Below are positions 30,910 through 42,188 of a DNA stretch of 64,000 bases, one piece after another. Origin of the DNA: Keguizhuia sedimenti. GTDB taxonomy: Bacteria > Pseudomonadota > Gammaproteobacteria > Burkholderiales > Burkholderiaceae_D. Location of the stretch: NCBI GenBank assembly GCA_030715135.1, contig JAUYVH010000010.1:1-64000 (forward strand), written 5' to 3'. The position numbers were made by a program, and so were the translations under genes. Numbering within the stretch: the first letter of the stretch is position 1; the number at the start of each line of letters is the position of its first letter. The notes beneath the pieces are model-generated. The model saw only the letters and a program-made list of their open reading frames with translations. It had not been told where the DNA came from and ran no database searches.

Positions 30910-31668
30910 ATGAAACATACAAGCTCCACTCGCGCAGTGCCTGAAACCTCGGGCGTGCCGCGCCATATCGCGATCATCATGGATGGAAATGGCCGCTGGG
31001 CCACCAAGCGTTTCATGCCGCGTGTCGCAGGCCATGCAAAAGGCGTAGAAACCGTTCGGACGGTTGTCGAAGCGTGCGCACTCCGCGGAGTAGAGTACCT
31101 GACTCTTTTTGCGTTCAGTTCGGAAAACTGGCGCCGTCCGGCGGAAGAGGTTTCCGTGTTGATGAGACTCTTCATGACCGCTCTGGACCGTGAAGTCTCA
31201 AAAATGCATGTCAACGGCATTCGCCTGAAGGTCGTCGGAGATTTGAGCCGTTTCGATCTCAAGCTTCAGCAGATGATTGCCGATGCCGAGCGTAAAACGG
31301 CTGACAATAAAAGGTTGACCGTAACGGTCTGTGCCAACTACGGCGGACGCTGGGATATCATGCAAGCAGTCGGCAAGATGGTTGCAGCATATCCGGGCAT
31401 GGCAAATTTCACGGAAGAGCAACTGGCTCCTTATCTGTCGATGTCTTACGCGCCAGAACCGGATCTTTTCATTCGGACCGGTGGCGAAAAGCGCATTTCG
31501 AATTATCTTTTGTGGCAGCTAGCCTATACCGAACTGTTTTTTACCGAGACCTACTGGCCGGACTTCGATGCGAAGGCTCTGGATGAAGCTATTCTTTCAT
31601 ATGGAAGCCGGGAACGACGCTTCGGACGCACCAGCGAACAATTGCTAGAACCGCAAAAGGCATCCTGA
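30910..31668 (+). CDS. uppS: Isoprenyl (undecaprenyl) diphosphate synthase
   Basis: This 252-residue cis-prenyltransferase makes the C55 lipid carrier for peptidoglycan and O-antigen synthesis at the inner membrane. [16 protein letters not shown] (near 17-32, catalytic Asp) and the C-terminal signature [20 protein letters not shown] (near 190) are diagnostic. ATG 30910 is preferred over an upstream TTG. It overlaps cdsA by one base. Confidence 0.97.
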   Translation: MKHTSSTRAVPETSGVPRHIAIIMDGNGRWATKRFMPRVAGHAKGVETVRTVVEACALRGVEYLTLFAFSSENWRRPAEEVSVLMRLFMTALDREVSKMHVNGIRLKVVGDLSRFDLKLQQMIADAERKTADNKRLTVTVCANYGGRWDIMQAVGKMVAAYPGMANFTEEQLAPYLSMSYAPEPDLFIRTGGEKRISNYLLWQLAYTELFFTETYWPDFDAKALDEAILSYGSRERRFGRTSEQLLEPQKAS

Positions 31669-32483
31669 TGCTTAGGACTCGGATCATTACCGCATTGCTG
31701 CTGCTCGCGGTCTTGCTTGTCGTATTGAAGCTGGGTTTTGTCGCCTTCGCCATATTTGCGGGAATTTTCTTTGCCGCCGCGGCATGGGAAACTCTTCGGC
31801 TTTTCCATAGCAAGAACCCGATTGTCGGTGCGGTGATCTGGACTGTGCTCTTTGCCTTGTTTCTGCTGCAGGACCGCTCCGGCAACATGAATTTTCTGTT
31901 CGCCCTATGCGTTGCGATCTGGGTTTTTCGCCTTGTTCCGAGCCTGTCGGTCGGCTTGCCGTCCCTGGAAGGAATCGGCAACCGTTTATTAGGCGCGGTC
32001 TATGGTCTGGCGGTACTGGGAAGTTTTCTTGCAGCCGTCATGTTTTACAGGCAATCCGCCTCCTATCTGTTTTCAGTATTGGTGCTCGTGTGGATTGCCG
32101 ATGTCGGAGCCTATTTCTTCGGAAAAGCATTCGGCAAGCGCAAGCTTGCTCCCAGCATTTCGCCCGGAAAGTCCTGGGAGGGAGCGATCGGCGGCGGGTT
32201 TGCCGTCATCGCCGCAGCGGTCGCCATGGCTGCTGTTCCCATGTTCGGAGATACCTTCGCCGCTCAGATTCAAAACGCCTGGGGGTGGTTTGGCCTGGTT
32301 GTTGCAATGACAGTGATTGTTGCGGCAAGCGTTACAGGGGATCTGTTCGAATCCCAGCTCAAACGCCGTGCTGGAATGAAAGACAGCAGCGGTTTGCTGC
32401 CCGGTCATGGCGGCGTACTGGACCGGGTGGATGCTCTGATACCGGTTTTGCCCTTGGCAATGCTGATCCATGCACGGATATAG
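31668..32483 (+). CDS. cdsA: Phosphatidate cytidylyltransferase
   Basis: This 271-residue polytopic inner-membrane enzyme makes CDP-diacylglycerol, the precursor of all phospholipids. There are about seven hydrophobic segments across the chain, and the family signature [18 protein letters not shown] stands near residues 241-258. The start overlaps the uppS stop by one base, implying translational coupling. Confidence 0.96.
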   Translation: MLRTRIITALLLLAVLLVVLKLGFVAFAIFAGIFFAAAAWETLRLFHSKNPIVGAVIWTVLFALFLLQDRSGNMNFLFALCVAIWVFRLVPSLSVGLPSLEGIGNRLLGAVYGLAVLGSFLAAVMFYRQSASYLFSVLVLVWIADVGAYFFGKAFGKRKLAPSISPGKSWEGAIGGGFAVIAAAVAMAAVPMFGDTFAAQIQNAWGWFGLVVAMTVIVAASVTGDLFESQLKRRAGMKDSSGLLPGHGGVLDRVDALIPVLPLAMLIHARI

Positions 32484-32499
32484 GACAAACGGCGCACAT

Positions 32500-33681
32500 A
32501 TGCAGCGAATTACAATTCTTGGCGCGACGGGCTCCATCGGTATGTCTACGCTCGACGTGATCGAGCGTCATCCTGATCGATATTCCGTCTATGCGCTGAC
32601 GGCATATCGCAAGGTGGACGAACTTGCAGATTTATGCCGCCGTTTCCGGCCGCAAGTCGCCGTGGTGGGAACTGCAGCCCAGACTGCAGAGTTAAATCAA
32701 CTTTTGCGTGCAGCCGATTTGCCGACAGAAGTCACATACGGCGAAAGTGCATTATGCAATGTAGCGGCTGCGGATGACTGCGATACTGTAATGGCTGCGA
32801 TTGTCGGGGCAGCCGGATTGGCTCCGACCCTGGCCGCCGCACGCGCAGGTAAAAAAATCCTGTTGGCTAACAAGGAAGCCCTTGTCATGTCGGGCCATTT
32901 GTTCATGGATGCCGTTCATGTCAGCGGCGCTACGCTTTTGCCGGTCGATAGTGAACACAATGCGATTTTCCAATGCCTGCCCACAAATTATGCTGAAAGA
33001 AATCAGCAATCCGCTGGACATGGCGTTGCAAAGATTTTACTGACCGCATCCGGCGGTCCGTTCCGCTCACGTGATATTGATACTTTTTCAAGCATCACGC
33101 CCGAAGAGGCGGTTTCGCATCCGAACTGGGTGATGGGAAGAAAGATTTCTGTCGATTCCGCCACCATGATGAACAAGGGGCTGGAAGTTATCGAAGCACA
33201 CTGGCTTTTCGGACTTCCCGGACCGCGAATCGAGGTGGTAATCCATCCTCAAAGCGTGATTCACTCGATGGTCTCTTATGTGGACGGATCCATACTCGCT
33301 CAATTGGGCAATCCCGATATGCGCGTTCCGATTGCCCATGCATTGGCCTATCCGGAACGGATTAGCTCAGGCGTGGAATCAGTTGACCTGACCAAAATTG
33401 TACAACTTGCATTCTTCCAGCCAGATCATGCGCGCTTTCCATGCCTGAAACTTGCGTATGACGCCTTGGATATGGGAGGCATTGTTCCGGCGGGATTGAA
33501 TGCGGCGAATGAAATTGCCGTAGATGCCTTCTTGAATCGAAAAATCAGGTTTAATGAGATATATTCGCTGATTGATCGGGTAATGAATAAAATTGTCCCG
33601 AAAGAGATCGGAAGTATTGAAGAACTAATTGAGGAAGACAAGCGCATCCGCAAATTGACCATTTCCTTCATTCCATCATGA
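32500..33681 (+). CDS. dxr: 1-deoxy-D-xylulose 5-phosphate reductoisomerase
   Basis: This 393-residue NADPH-dependent enzyme catalyses the second step of the MEP isoprenoid pathway and so feeds Upp[19 protein letters not shown] (near 4-21) binds [20 protein letters not shown] (near 125) and [15 protein letters not shown] (near 147) hold the metal and substrate sites. ATG 32500 is chosen; an in-frame ATG 30 bases earlier lies just after cdsA. Four bases overlap with rseP. Confidence 0.97.
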   Translation: MQRITILGATGSIGMSTLDVIERHPDRYSVYALTAYRKVDELADLCRRFRPQVAVVGTAAQTAELNQLLRAADLPTEVTYGESALCNVAAADDCDTVMAAIVGAAGLAPTLAAARAGKKILLANKEALVMSGHLFMDAVHVSGATLLPVDSEHNAIFQCLPTNYAERNQQSAGHGVAKILLTASGGPFRSRDIDTFSSITPEEAVSHPNWVMGRKISVDSATMMNKGLEVIEAHWLFGLPGPRIEVVIHPQSVIHSMVSYVDGSILAQLGNPDMRVPIAHALAYPERISSGVESVDLTKIVQLAFFQPDHARFPCLKLAYDALDMGGIVPAGLNAANEIAVDAFLNRKIRFNEIYSLIDRVMNKIVPKEIGSIEELIEEDKRIRKLTISFIPS

Positions 33682-35057
33682 TGCTATTACAGACGGTTCT
33701 TGCATTTATTGTGGTACTCGGCATTCTGGTCGTTGTACACGAACTGGGTCATTACTGGGTTGCGCGGTGGTGTGGCGTCAAAGTACTGCGCTTTTCCGTC
33801 GGTATGGGAAAAGTGGTGTGGTCCCGCCGGTACGGACCAGATCAAACGGAGTGGGCCTTGTCGGCCCTGCCGCTCGGCGGCTACGTGAAAATGCTGGATG
33901 CGCGCGAGCAAGACCTCAGTCAGCTGTCATCCGAAGATCTTAAGCGTGAATTCACCCGCCAGAGCGTCTGGCGGCGCATCGCCATCGTCGCAGCCGGACC
34001 ACTGGCGAATTTTCTTCTGGCGATTCTTATTTTTGCCGGGCTATACAGCTATGGCATTCCCGAGCCGGTTCCCCGCTTGCGCGCGGTACCCGAGAATAGC
34101 GCAGCCTTCCAGGCTGGACTGCGCGGCGGCGAGTTGATCACTTCGGTCAATGAAGAACCTGTTCAAATTTGGTCGGATCTGCGCTGGAAAATCGCTCAGC
34201 ATGCAGTAGACAGAAAGCCGGTCCGCCTGGGGATTCTGCGCGGACAGGATTCATCCTCGGCGCCCTCAAACGGCAGGCAAGATGAAACCGTTTTGCTTTC
34301 ATTGGAAAGTTTGACCACGGAAGATCTGGAAAAGGATTTTTTGGCAATGCTGGGCATTGATTTGGCACGCCCGGCTCCCGTTCTCGGGAAAATTCTTCCT
34401 GGCGGCCCCGCCGAGCGAGCAGGGTTGATGGAGGGCGACCTGATCGACCAGATCAACGGTGAGCGTATTGGCGACGGTTTGGCATTTGTAGAAGTTGTTC
34501 GCGCATCGCCTGGAAAATCGCTGAACATAAGCGGAACCCATAGAGACGGCCGGAGATTCGACATATCTCTGGTTCCCGAGCTGCATGAGAAGGATGGACT
34601 GCGTTTTGGCCGGATTCAGGCGGAAGTCCCGCTCGCGCCGGAAATGATCGTGGCGAGTTCGTCTCCTGTTCAGGCAATCGGAAAATCGATCGTCAAGACC
34701 TGGGATACTAGCGTTCTGACCTTGAAGATGATCGGCAAGATGATCATAGGCGAAGTCTCCTTAAAAAACATCACAGGCCCGATCACCATTGCGGATTATG
34801 CTGGCCAAACAGCACGTATCGGCCTGATCAGCTATCTCAGCTTCATCGCCTTCATCAGCATCAGTCTGGGAATTATGAATTTGCTACCCATACCCGTTCT
34901 TGACGGGGGGCTTTTGCTGTATTATTCGCTGGAAGTTTTGACCGGGCGGCCTGTATCGGAGCGCTTTGGAGAACTTGCGCAGCGCGCCGGCCTCGGCATA
35001 TTGATGACATTAATGATTGTGGCAATGTTCAACGATATTGCGCGGCTCATGTCCTGA
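33678..35057 (+). CDS. rseP: Site-2 zinc metalloprotease RseP
   Basis: This 459-residue intramembrane protease cleaves anti-sigma factor RseA and clears signal peptides. HELGH (residues 21-25) in the first membrane helix and [11 protein letters not shown] near 400 form the zinc site; two PDZ domains lie between (about 125-215 and 230-310). There are four membrane segments. The start overlaps dxr (ATGA). It lies upstream of bamA, whose folding stress it helps to sense. Confidence 0.96.
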   Translation: MMLLQTVLAFIVVLGILVVVHELGHYWVARWCGVKVLRFSVGMGKVVWSRRYGPDQTEWALSALPLGGYVKMLDAREQDLSQLSSEDLKREFTRQSVWRRIAIVAAGPLANFLLAILIFAGLYSYGIPEPVPRLRAVPENSAAFQAGLRGGELITSVNEEPVQIWSDLRWKIAQHAVDRKPVRLGILRGQDSSSAPSNGRQDETVLLSLESLTTEDLEKDFLAMLGIDLARPAPVLGKILPGGPAERAGLMEGDLIDQINGERIGDGLAFVEVVRASPGKSLNISGTHRDGRRFDISLVPELHEKDGLRFGRIQAEVPLAPEMIVASSSPVQAIGKSIVKTWDTSVLTLKMIGKMIIGEVSLKNITGPITIADYAGQTARIGLISYLSFIAFISISLGIMNLLPIPVLDGGLLLYYSLEVLTGRPVSERFGELAQRAGLGILMTLMIVAMFNDIARLMS

Positions 35058-35119
35058 GCCTGCTCTGAGCCTGCTTATTGCGAGTAATCGAATTTGAAAA
35101 GAAGTTTATAAAACATCCG

Positions 35120-37456
35120 ATGAAATTACCTTTCGAGCGTATTCAACTTCCTGCGGCCTCTCGTACCATTCTATCGATTGCGGCATTTGCACTTTGCTCA
35201 GGACATGCAATTGCAGTCGAGCCGTTTACGGTCAGGGATATCCGCGTGGAAGGAATACAGCGAACCGAAGCCGGAACCGTATTTAATTATTTGCCAGTAC
35301 GGGTAGGAGAGACTTTTACGGACGAAAAAGCGACCGAGGCAATCAAGGCGCTGTATGCCACAGGTTTTTTCAAGGATGTCCGGATCGAGGCGGAAGGCGA
35401 CGTACTTGTAGTGATGGTGGAGGAAAGGCCTGCAATCGCAGGCGTGGACTTTTCAGGCATCAAGGAGTTCGACAAGGATCAGTTGACCAAGGCCCTGAAA
35501 GACATCGGGCTGGGCGAATCCCGGATTTACGACAAGGCCTTGCTGGATCGCGCTGAACAAGAGTTGAAGCGCCAGTATCTTTCCCGTGGCCTGTACGGCG
35601 TGCAAATAACGACTACCGTTACGCCTGTGGAGCGTAATCGCGTAAACATCAATTTCGCGGTGGACGAGGGTGACGTCGCGCGCATCAAGCAGATCAATTT
35701 CGTCGGCAATAAGGCGTTCTCGGACAATCAGTTGCGCGATCTGATGAGCTCTGGAACATCCGGTTGGTTTACCTGGTACACCAAGGCTGACCAGTATTCC
35801 AAGCAAAAGCTGAGCGGAGATATCGAGTCGATACGATCCTTTTATCTGAATCGCGGCTATCTTGAAATGAAGGTCGAGTCGACACAGGTTTCCATCACGC
35901 CTGACCGGAAGGATATCTACATCACCGTCAATATCAACGAGGGTGACAAATTTACCGTTTCCGATGTCAAGCTTGAAGGCGAGATGTTTGGTCGCGAAGA
36001 AGAGTTGAAATCGCTGCTGACACTGAAGAGCGGTGACGTCTATTCCGGCGAGAGATTGACGGAAAGCGTCAAGCGAATTTCGGAGCGCCTGGGCAACTTC
36101 GGATATGCGTTTGCGAACGTGAACGCTAATCCGGAAATCAATCGGGAAAAGAAAGAAGTCGCCTTCACCGTATTCATCGATCCGGGCAAGCGGGTCTATG
36201 TCCGGAACATAAATATCGGAGGCAATACCAAGACGCGCGACGAAGTGATCCGTCGCGAATTCCGTCAGTTCGAGCGGTCCTGGTACGACGGAAGCAAGAT
36301 CAAGTTGTCACGCGACCGGGTCGACCGGCTCGGATTCTTTACCGACGTGAATGTGGAAACTCCGGAAGTCCCCGGCACCACCGATCAGGTTGATCTCAAC
36401 ATGAACGTGGTCGAGAAGCCTACCGGCAATATTTCCCTGGGTGCAGGCTTTTCCAGTAGCGAGAAATTGACCCTGAGCGGATCGCTACATCAAGAAAATG
36501 CCTTCGGGAGCGGGAATTCGCTCGGCATCGATCTCAATACAAGCAAACGCCATAAAACTATCGCACTTTCCACGACCAATCCTTATTTTACAGATGACGG
36601 AATCAGTCGTTCTTATGAAGTGTTTTTGCGTACCAGTCGTCCGCCACGAATCAGCTCAGGGGATTACGAGATCCAGACTAAAGGCGCGAATATCAAGTTC
36701 GGCGTGCCTTTTTCAGAAGTTGATCGAGTATTTTTCGGTATCGGTATTGAGCAAACGAAAGTTGAAACGGATTCCACCAGCCCAGAGATCTTTAGAAGAT
36801 ATGTAGAGGATTTTTCACCTGATTCCGGTGGCGTGGGAACTGCAAAAACCACGACGTTCCCGTTAACCGCTGCATGGCAGCGCGATAGCCGCGACAGTGC
36901 GCTGGTTCCGAGCAGGGGGCGCTACCAGCGAGCACGACTTGAGCTTGGCTTAGGCAATGACACACAGTACTACATCGGCAGTTATGAGCAACAATATTTC
37001 AAGCCGTTCTTAAGTCATTCCACGCTCGCCCTGAAAGGCCAGATTGACTATGGCCGTGCGATCGGTGACAAACCTTATCCTGTCTTCAAAAACTTCTATG
37101 CAGGCGGCATCGGTTCCGTCCGGGGCTATGAAGGTTCATCTCTTTCAGTTGAGCCAATCGGCGATGATGACCCGGAAGGTGGCCAGGCACGCCTGCTATT
37201 GAATGCCGAGCTGCAATTCCCGTTTCCTGGTTCGGGATCGGATCGCAGCTTGCGCTGGTTCACTTTTGTGGACGGTGGCAACGTCTTCAAAAAGAATGAG
37301 ACAATCAACATCGCAGATTTAAGATACTCTGCCGGTATCGGAATTAGCTGGATTTCGCCAATCGGCCCATTGAAATTAAGTTTCGGCAAACCGCTCAATG
37401 CTAAAGACGGCGACGAGGAACAGGCGTTCCAGTTCCAGCTCGGTACCGGATTCTAA
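35120..37456 (+). CDS. bamA: Outer membrane protein assembly factor BamA
   Basis: This 778-residue core of the BAM complex inserts beta-barrel proteins into the outer membrane. ATG 35120 begins a signal peptide ending ...GHAIA before VEPF; a longer frame from TTG 35078 would bury it. Five POTRA domains (about 25-420) precede a 16-strand barrel with the VRGYEG loop motif near 675, and the chain ends in Phe, the outer-membrane signal. skp follows at once. Confidence 0.96.
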   Translation: MKLPFERIQLPAASRTILSIAAFALCSGHAIAVEPFTVRDIRVEGIQRTEAGTVFNYLPVRVGETFTDEKATEAIKALYATGFFKDVRIEAEGDVLVVMVEERPAIAGVDFSGIKEFDKDQLTKALKDIGLGESRIYDKALLDRAEQELKRQYLSRGLYGVQITTTVTPVERNRVNINFAVDEGDVARIKQINFVGNKAFSDNQLRDLMSSGTSGWFTWYTKADQYSKQKLSGDIESIRSFYLNRGYLEMKVESTQVSITPDRKDIYITVNINEGDKFTVSDVKLEGEMFGREEELKSLLTLKSGDVYSGERLTESVKRISERLGNFGYAFANVNANPEINREKKEVAFTVFIDPGKRVYVRNINIGGNTKTRDEVIRREFRQFERSWYDGSKIKLSRDRVDRLGFFTDVNVETPEVPGTTDQVDLNMNVVEKPTGNISLGAGFSSSEKLTLSGSLHQENAFGSGNSLGIDLNTSKRHKTIALSTTNPYFTDDGISRSYEVFLRTSRPPRISSGDYEIQTKGANIKFGVPFSEVDRVFFGIGIEQTKVETDSTSPEIFRRYVEDFSPDSGGVGTAKTTTFPLTAAWQRDSRDSALVPSRGRYQRARLELGLGNDTQYYIGSYEQQYFKPFLSHSTLALKGQIDYGRAIGDKPYPVFKNFYAGGIGSVRGYEGSSLSVEPIGDDDPEGGQARLLLNAELQFPFPGSGSDRSLRWFTFVDGGNVFKKNETINIADLRYSAGIGISWISPIGPLKLSFGKPLNAKDGDEEQAFQFQLGTGF

Positions 37457-37496
37457 ACCGCGCTTGCTGGACTATTTAGCGTATTGGAGAACAATT

Positions 37497-38018
37497 TTGA
37501 ATTCGCTTACTTATTCACCCTTTAAATTAAGATATGTGGCGGCATTCGTCGCATCAATGCTGTTTTCTCTCGGGCTGTATGCGCAGGAGGCAAAAATCGG
37601 CTTTGTCAGCACGGAACGCATTTTCCGCGAGGCTGCACCCGCAAAAGCTGCTACGGCAAAAATCGAGCAGGAATTTTCCAAGCGCCAGAAAGAGCTGCAG
37701 GAGCTGGCAGCCCGTCTCAAGGAAACCTCGCAACGATTCGACAAGGAAGCGCCGGTTCTTCCCGACTCCGACCGCATGCGCCGCCAGCGTGAACTGACCG
37801 ATCTCGATAAGGATTTCCAGCGAAAACAGCGCGAATTTCGCGAGGACCTGAACCAGCGGCGAAATGAAGAGCTGGCAGTAGTGCTCGACAGGACCAACAA
37901 GGTAATCAAGCAAATCGCCGAGACAGAAAAATACGATATCGTCTTCCAGGAGGCGGTCTATATCAGCCCACGTATCGACATTACCGATAAAGTTCTCAAG
38001 GCGCTCAATACCAAGTAA
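37497..38018 (+). CDS. skp: Periplasmic chaperone Skp/OmpH
   Basis: This 173-residue trimeric chaperone carries unfolded outer-membrane proteins to BamA. The start is probably TTG 37497: GGAG lies seven bases before it and it yields a proper signal peptide (basic LRY, hydrophobic core, cleavage after LYAQ). The next ATG, 37557, would cut off the basic region. The mature chain is a long charged coiled coil (about 55-130) with the family start KIGFVSTERIF. It is co-directional with bamA and lpxD. Confidence 0.92.
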   Translation: MNSLTYSPFKLRYVAAFVASMLFSLGLYAQEAKIGFVSTERIFREAAPAKAATAKIEQEFSKRQKELQELAARLKETSQRFDKEAPVLPDSDRMRRQRELTDLDKDFQRKQREFREDLNQRRNEELAVVLDRTNKVIKQIAETEKYDIVFQEAVYISPRIDITDKVLKALNTK

Positions 38019-38031
38019 TCGAAAGCCCGCC

Positions 38032-39096
38032 ATGCATCATACTAGGCTCAAAGACCTGGTCGAAAGCGTGGGTGGCCGATTAGAGGGAGATCCGGACATT
38101 TTACTGTCCGGCATTGCACCTCTTGAGAGCGCCACCGCATCGCACATCACTTTCCTGTCCAATCCTAAACTGCGTTCTCAGGTAAAACATACCAAGGCCG
38201 CGGCCTTGATTCTTACCGCTTCCGACAGCGCAAGCATTGCCGGCGATTTTCCTGGTGCGCGCGTTATCACCGATGCACCTTATGTGTATTTTGCCAAGGC
38301 TGCGCAATATTTTGCCGAGAAAGCCCGTGTCCCTGTTGCCCCCGGAATTCATTCAGACGCAAATGTTGCCGCCACTGCAAAAATCGCACGCAGCGCTTAT
38401 ATCGGTCCATTCGTATCGGTCGAAGAGGAAGCGGAAATCGGTGAAAATTGTATTATCGAGGCCGGATCCTTCATAGGCAGGGGCGCTAAAATTGGATCAA
38501 ATACCCATTTCCATGCGCGGGTAAGCTTGCTTGCCCTGTGCCAGATCGGTGAATCCTGCATCGTCCACTCCGGTGCCGTGATTGGTGCGGACGGATTTGG
38601 ATTTGCCAATGAAAAAGGTAAATGGATCAAGATTCCGCAGACTGGTCGGGTAGTCATCGGCAACGATGTGGAAATAGGCGCGAATACGACTATTGACCGG
38701 GGCGCGATGGCCGATACCGTCATCGAAGATGGCGTGAAGCTCGATAACCAGATTCAGATCGGCCACAATTGCCATATTGGAGCCCATACCGCTATGGCGG
38801 GTTGCGTCGGAGTCGCCGGCAGCGCGAAAATCGGGAAATACTGCACCTTCGGTGGAGCCGCAATGGTGCTGGGCCATCTGACGATTGTCGATAATGTTCA
38901 CATTTCCTCCGGCAGCATGGTATCTCGATCCATCCTGGAGCCAGGGCAATATACAGGCTTTTACCCTTTGGCAAAAAATGCTGAGTGGGAAAAATCAGCC
39001 GTAATAGTCCGCAATTTGGCGTCAATGCGTGAGAAAATCCGGGAATTGGAAAAAGCGCTCAAATCAATTGGCCACGATAAAAATGAACAGCCCTGA
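38032..39096 (+). CDS. lpxD: UDP-3-O-acyl-glucosamine N-acyltransferase LpxD
   Basis: This 354-residue trimeric acyltransferase adds the second acyl chain in lipid A synthesis. The N-terminal uridine-binding domain (about 1-100) is followed by a left-handed beta-helix of hexapeptide repeats (about 105-300) and a C-terminal helix. The catalytic His region is [20 protein letters not shown] near 242-261. The start lies 13 bases after the skp stop. Confidence 0.96.
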   Translation: MHHTRLKDLVESVGGRLEGDPDILLSGIAPLESATASHITFLSNPKLRSQVKHTKAAALILTASDSASIAGDFPGARVITDAPYVYFAKAAQYFAEKARVPVAPGIHSDANVAATAKIARSAYIGPFVSVEEEAEIGENCIIEAGSFIGRGAKIGSNTHFHARVSLLALCQIGESCIVHSGAVIGADGFGFANEKGKWIKIPQTGRVVIGNDVEIGANTTIDRGAMADTVIEDGVKLDNQIQIGHNCHIGAHTAMAGCVGVAGSAKIGKYCTFGGAAMVLGHLTIVDNVHISSGSMVSRSILEPGQYTGFYPLAKNAEWEKSAVIVRNLASMREKIRELEKALKSIGHDKNEQP

Positions 39097-39120
39097 AATC
39101 AACCACCTAAAAATGAACAG
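39078..39120 (+). repeat. Tandem duplication of the fabZ start region
   Basis: The 13-base string TAAAAATGAACAG occurs at 39078-39090 and again at 39108-39120, exactly 30 bases apart. The similarity extends to both sides (AAATCAA...CCAC before, a CTGAAATC/TCGACATC-like segment after). Each copy carries an in-frame ATG, so fabZ has two near-identical start contexts, the first overlapping the end of lpxD. Confidence 0.6.
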
Positions 39121-39583
39121 TCTCGACATCAATCAAATCAAAGAATATCTGCCCCACCGTTATCCATTTCTCCTCGTGGATCGCGTCTTGAACTGGGAGT
39201 CGGGAAAAAGCATTACCGCTATCAAAAACGTGACGGCGAATGAAGAATTCTTCAACGGGCATTTCCCGCACAAGCCGGTAATGCCCGGAGTGATGATGAT
39301 CGAAGCGATGGCGCAAACTGCGGCCCTATTGTCGTTTTTGACGATGGGAAAGAAGCCTGGCCAGAATGAGGTGGTATATTTTGCCGGCATCGACGGCGCG
39401 CGTTTCAAGCGTCCGGTGGGTCCTGGTGATCAACTTGTCATGGAAGTTGAAATTTCTCGCGTCGCACGCGGAATCTGGAAATACAGGGCAAAAGCTACCG
39501 TAGATGGTCAATTGGCTGTCGAAGCGGACTTGATGTGCACGATGCGAAGCGTAGCCGAAGAGCCGTCAGCAGTGGAGCAATAA
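39113..39583 (+). CDS. fabZ: 3-hydroxyacyl-ACP dehydratase FabZ
   Basis: This 156-residue hot-dog-fold enzyme dehydrates beta-hydroxyacyl-ACP in fatty acid elongation. The catalytic His/Glu region is [22 protein letters not shown] (about residues 43-64), and [20 protein letters not shown] follows. ATG 39113 ([21 protein letters not shown]) gives the usual length. A second in-frame ATG at 39083, in a duplicated context, would add ten residues and overlap lpxD. The gene overlaps lpxA by one base. Confidence 0.94.
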   Translation: MNSLDINQIKEYLPHRYPFLLVDRVLNWESGKSITAIKNVTANEEFFNGHFPHKPVMPGVMMIEAMAQTAALLSFLTMGKKPGQNEVVYFAGIDGARFKRPVGPGDQLVMEVEISRVARGIWKYRAKATVDGQLAVEADLMCTMRSVAEEPSAVEQ

Positions 39584-40371
39584 TGAGTTCCATCCATCCT
39601 ACCGCCATCATCAATCCTGGCGCGGTGCTTGATGGGTCAGTCGAGGTCGGCGCATATTCGATTATCGGCCCGAATGTCGTTATCGGAGCGGGAACGAAAA
39701 TTGGTCCTCATGTCGTGATCGACGGTCATACCACCATCGGTCGCGATAATGTGTTTTACCAATTCTCGTCCATCGGTGCCGCTCCTCAGGATAAAAAATA
39801 CAAGGGAGAACCGACTCGCCTCGAGATCGGCGATCGTAATACGATCCGCGAATTCTGCACTTTCAATGTCGGTACCGCGCAGGATGTCGGCGTAACGCGC
39901 CTGGGCAATGACAACTGGATCATGGCGTACGTCCATCTGGCGCATGACTGCCAGATCGGGAATAACACGATTTTCGCAAACAATGCGCAACTAGCTGGAC
40001 ATGTGCATGTCGGCGACTGGGTCATATTGGGCGGATTTTCCAATGTGCACCAGTTCTGCCAGATTGGTGCGCATGCCATGGTCGGAATGAGCACAAGCCT
40101 GACCCAGGACGTGCCGCCATTTGTCATTTTGTCGGGCAATCCTGCCGCAGCGCATGGCATCAATACCGAAGGTCTTAAGCGCCGCGGGTTCTCACCGGCT
40201 CAAATCAGCGCAGTACGCAATGCGTACAAGATCATTTACAAATCGAATCTGACGCTCGAGGAAGCAAAGGCGTCGCTTGCTGAAGCGGAAAACAATTCAC
40301 CGGAAGCGGCATCCTATTTGCGCATGATTCGCGAATTCCTGAACGGAACGACGCGTGGCATCGTCCGATAA
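39583..40371 (+). CDS. lpxA: UDP-N-acetylglucosamine acyltransferase LpxA
   Basis: This 262-residue trimer performs the first acylation of lipid A synthesis using hydroxyacyl-ACP. Hexapeptide repeats fill residues about 3-190; the catalytic His lies in MAYVHLAHDCQIGNNTI near 122, and GGFSNVHQFCQIG follows. A helical C-terminal domain completes the chain. The ATG overlaps the fabZ stop by one base and the 3' end overlaps lpxB by 17 bases, showing tight coupling. Confidence 0.97.
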   Translation: MSSIHPTAIINPGAVLDGSVEVGAYSIIGPNVVIGAGTKIGPHVVIDGHTTIGRDNVFYQFSSIGAAPQDKKYKGEPTRLEIGDRNTIREFCTFNVGTAQDVGVTRLGNDNWIMAYVHLAHDCQIGNNTIFANNAQLAGHVHVGDWVILGGFSNVHQFCQIGAHAMVGMSTSLTQDVPPFVILSGNPAAAHGINTEGLKRRGFSPAQISAVRNAYKIIYKSNLTLEEAKASLAEAENNSPEAASYLRMIREFLNGTTRGIVR

Positions 40372-41548
40372 GTTGTCCATCGCCATGGTGGCCGGCGAGC
40401 CGTCAGGCGACCTGTTGGCAAGCAGGTTGCTTTCAGGATTGCGCCCAAGTCTTCCTGATGCTCACATCCACGGAATCGGCGGCCCTCATATGCAGCGCTA
40501 TGGATTCCAGGCTGATTGGCCAATGGAAAAGCTTTCGGTTCGCGGCCTGTTCGAAGTGCTCGCACATTATCGTGAAATCAAGCAGATCCAAAACTCTTTG
40601 CGTGACAAACTTCTCGCGGAGAAACCGGCAGTGTTCATCGGAGTTGATGCGCCCGACTTCAATTTCGGACTCGAAGCGCAACTGAAACAGGCCGGCGTGC
40701 CGACCATGCATTTCATCAGTCCTTCGATATGGGCATGGCGCGGGGGGCGCATCAAAAAGGTTGCCCGTGCAGTCTCTCACATGCTGGTAGTGTTTCCGTT
40801 CGAGGAAGCCATATATCGCGAAGCCGGGATACCCGTAACGTACGTTGGATATCCGCTGGCTGAAGTGATACCCATACAACCGGACGTAAGCGCAGCTCGG
40901 CATCAGCTAGGCCTTCCCCAGGAAGTGCCCGTGGTGACGATTATGCCGGGCAGCCGCATGTCGGAACTGAAGTACAACTCGGCGACCTTTGTAGCAGCCT
41001 TGCGTCTGCTCGCTCAGCGCGACAAAGGCATCCGCTTTATCGCTCCCATGGCAGGGGAAAGGCAGAAGACATACTTCGAATCCTTGATCAGGCAGGCCGG
41101 CCTGCAGGATGTCGATATCCAGATTCTGGATGGCCAGTCTCACAAGGCGATTACCGCTGCAGATACGGTATTGGTGGCCTCGGGTACTGCAACATTGGAA
41201 GTCGCATTATTCAAAAAGCCCATGGTGATCGCCTACAAGATGTTGGCTCCGTCCTGGCATATCATGCGCCGCATGGCGTACCAGCCCTGGGTCGGTTTGC
41301 CGAATATCCTGGCGCGCGATTTTGTCGTCCCGGAGTATCTGCAGGATGCAGCGACCCCTCAGGCTTTGGCCGACGCCTTATGGAAGCAACTTGGCGACAT
41401 GCCGCTCAGGGATAGTATCTACGCTCGATTCACCGAAATGCATCATGAGCTGCGTCGGGACAGCGCAAAGGAAAGTGCGCAGGCGGTGCTTCAGCTCATT
41501 GAACAAACACGGGGACGGAATCGAATGCATTCTGTGCCGATAAGTTGA
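40355..41548 (+). CDS. lpxB: Lipid-A-disaccharide synthase LpxB
   Basis: This 397-residue family 19 glycosyltransferase joins UDP-diacylglucosamine and lipid X at the inner membrane. The start is GTG 40355, giving [33 protein letters not shown] is the family opening. [17 protein letters not shown] near 123 and [11 protein letters not shown] near 197 are also characteristic. The gene overlaps lpxA by 17 bases and is followed by rnhB. Confidence 0.96.
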   Translation: MASSDKLSIAMVAGEPSGDLLASRLLSGLRPSLPDAHIHGIGGPHMQRYGFQADWPMEKLSVRGLFEVLAHYREIKQIQNSLRDKLLAEKPAVFIGVDAPDFNFGLEAQLKQAGVPTMHFISPSIWAWRGGRIKKVARAVSHMLVVFPFEEAIYREAGIPVTYVGYPLAEVIPIQPDVSAARHQLGLPQEVPVVTIMPGSRMSELKYNSATFVAALRLLAQRDKGIRFIAPMAGERQKTYFESLIRQAGLQDVDIQILDGQSHKAITAADTVLVASGTATLEVALFKKPMVIAYKMLAPSWHIMRRMAYQPWVGLPNILARDFVVPEYLQDAATPQALADALWKQLGDMPLRDSIYARFTEMHHELRRDSAKESAQAVLQLIEQTRGRNRMHSVPIS

Positions 41549-41555
41549 GATCGTG

Positions 41556-42188
41556 ATGACTGCTTCTATTGAGCTTTCCCTGTTCGGCTATGAGGGCGAG
41601 TTGATCTGCGGGGTGGATGAAGCAGGCCGCGGCCCGCTCGCCGGACCGGTATTTGCAGCAGCTGTCATCCTGAATAAACACAAACCGGTTGCAGGTTTGC
41701 GCGATTCGAAAAAGCTGACGGAAGCCAAGCGCGAATCGCTCGCAGAGCAGATCAAGGAAAATGCCTTGGCGTGGTGTATTGCGCAGGCGTCCGAAGAGGA
41801 AATCGATGCCCTGAATATCTTGCAGGCGAGCATGCTGGCGATGCGACGTGCGATCGATGGGTTGAGCATTGCGCCCACGCTGGCTTTGGTTGACGGTAAC
41901 CGATGCCCAGCGTGTACGATCCGCGCTGAGGCCGTTATCGGCGGCGACGACAAGGTTGCAGAGATATCAGCGGCTTCCATTCTCGCAAAAACAGCGCGCG
42001 ACAAGGCTTTGCTTCAGTTGCACGAACAGTATCCGCATTATGCTTTCGACAAGCACAAGGGATATCCCACGACGCTGCATTTGGAGCGATTGCGCGTGCA
42101 TGGCGTCTCGCCGGTCCATCGCAGATCCTATGCGCCGGTTCGTGCACAGCTCGCGTTGGATTTACTCCTGAATTCGGAGAATTCATGA
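41556..42188 (+). CDS. rnhB: Ribonuclease HII
   Basis: This 210-residue enzyme removes ribonucleotides misincorporated in DNA. The acidic active site is recognisable in [20 protein letters not shown] (near 16-35), with further acids in [11 protein letters not shown] near 107. ATG 41556 is preferred to the GTG three bases earlier. The stop overlaps the methyltransferase start (ATGA). The place after lpxB is standard. Confidence 0.96.
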   Translation: MTASIELSLFGYEGELICGVDEAGRGPLAGPVFAAAVILNKHKPVAGLRDSKKLTEAKRESLAEQIKENALAWCIAQASEEEIDALNILQASMLAMRRAIDGLSIAPTLALVDGNRCPACTIRAEAVIGGDDKVAEISAASILAKTARDKALLQLHEQYPHYAFDKHKGYPTTLHLERLRVHGVSPVHRRSYAPVRAQLALDLLLNSENS

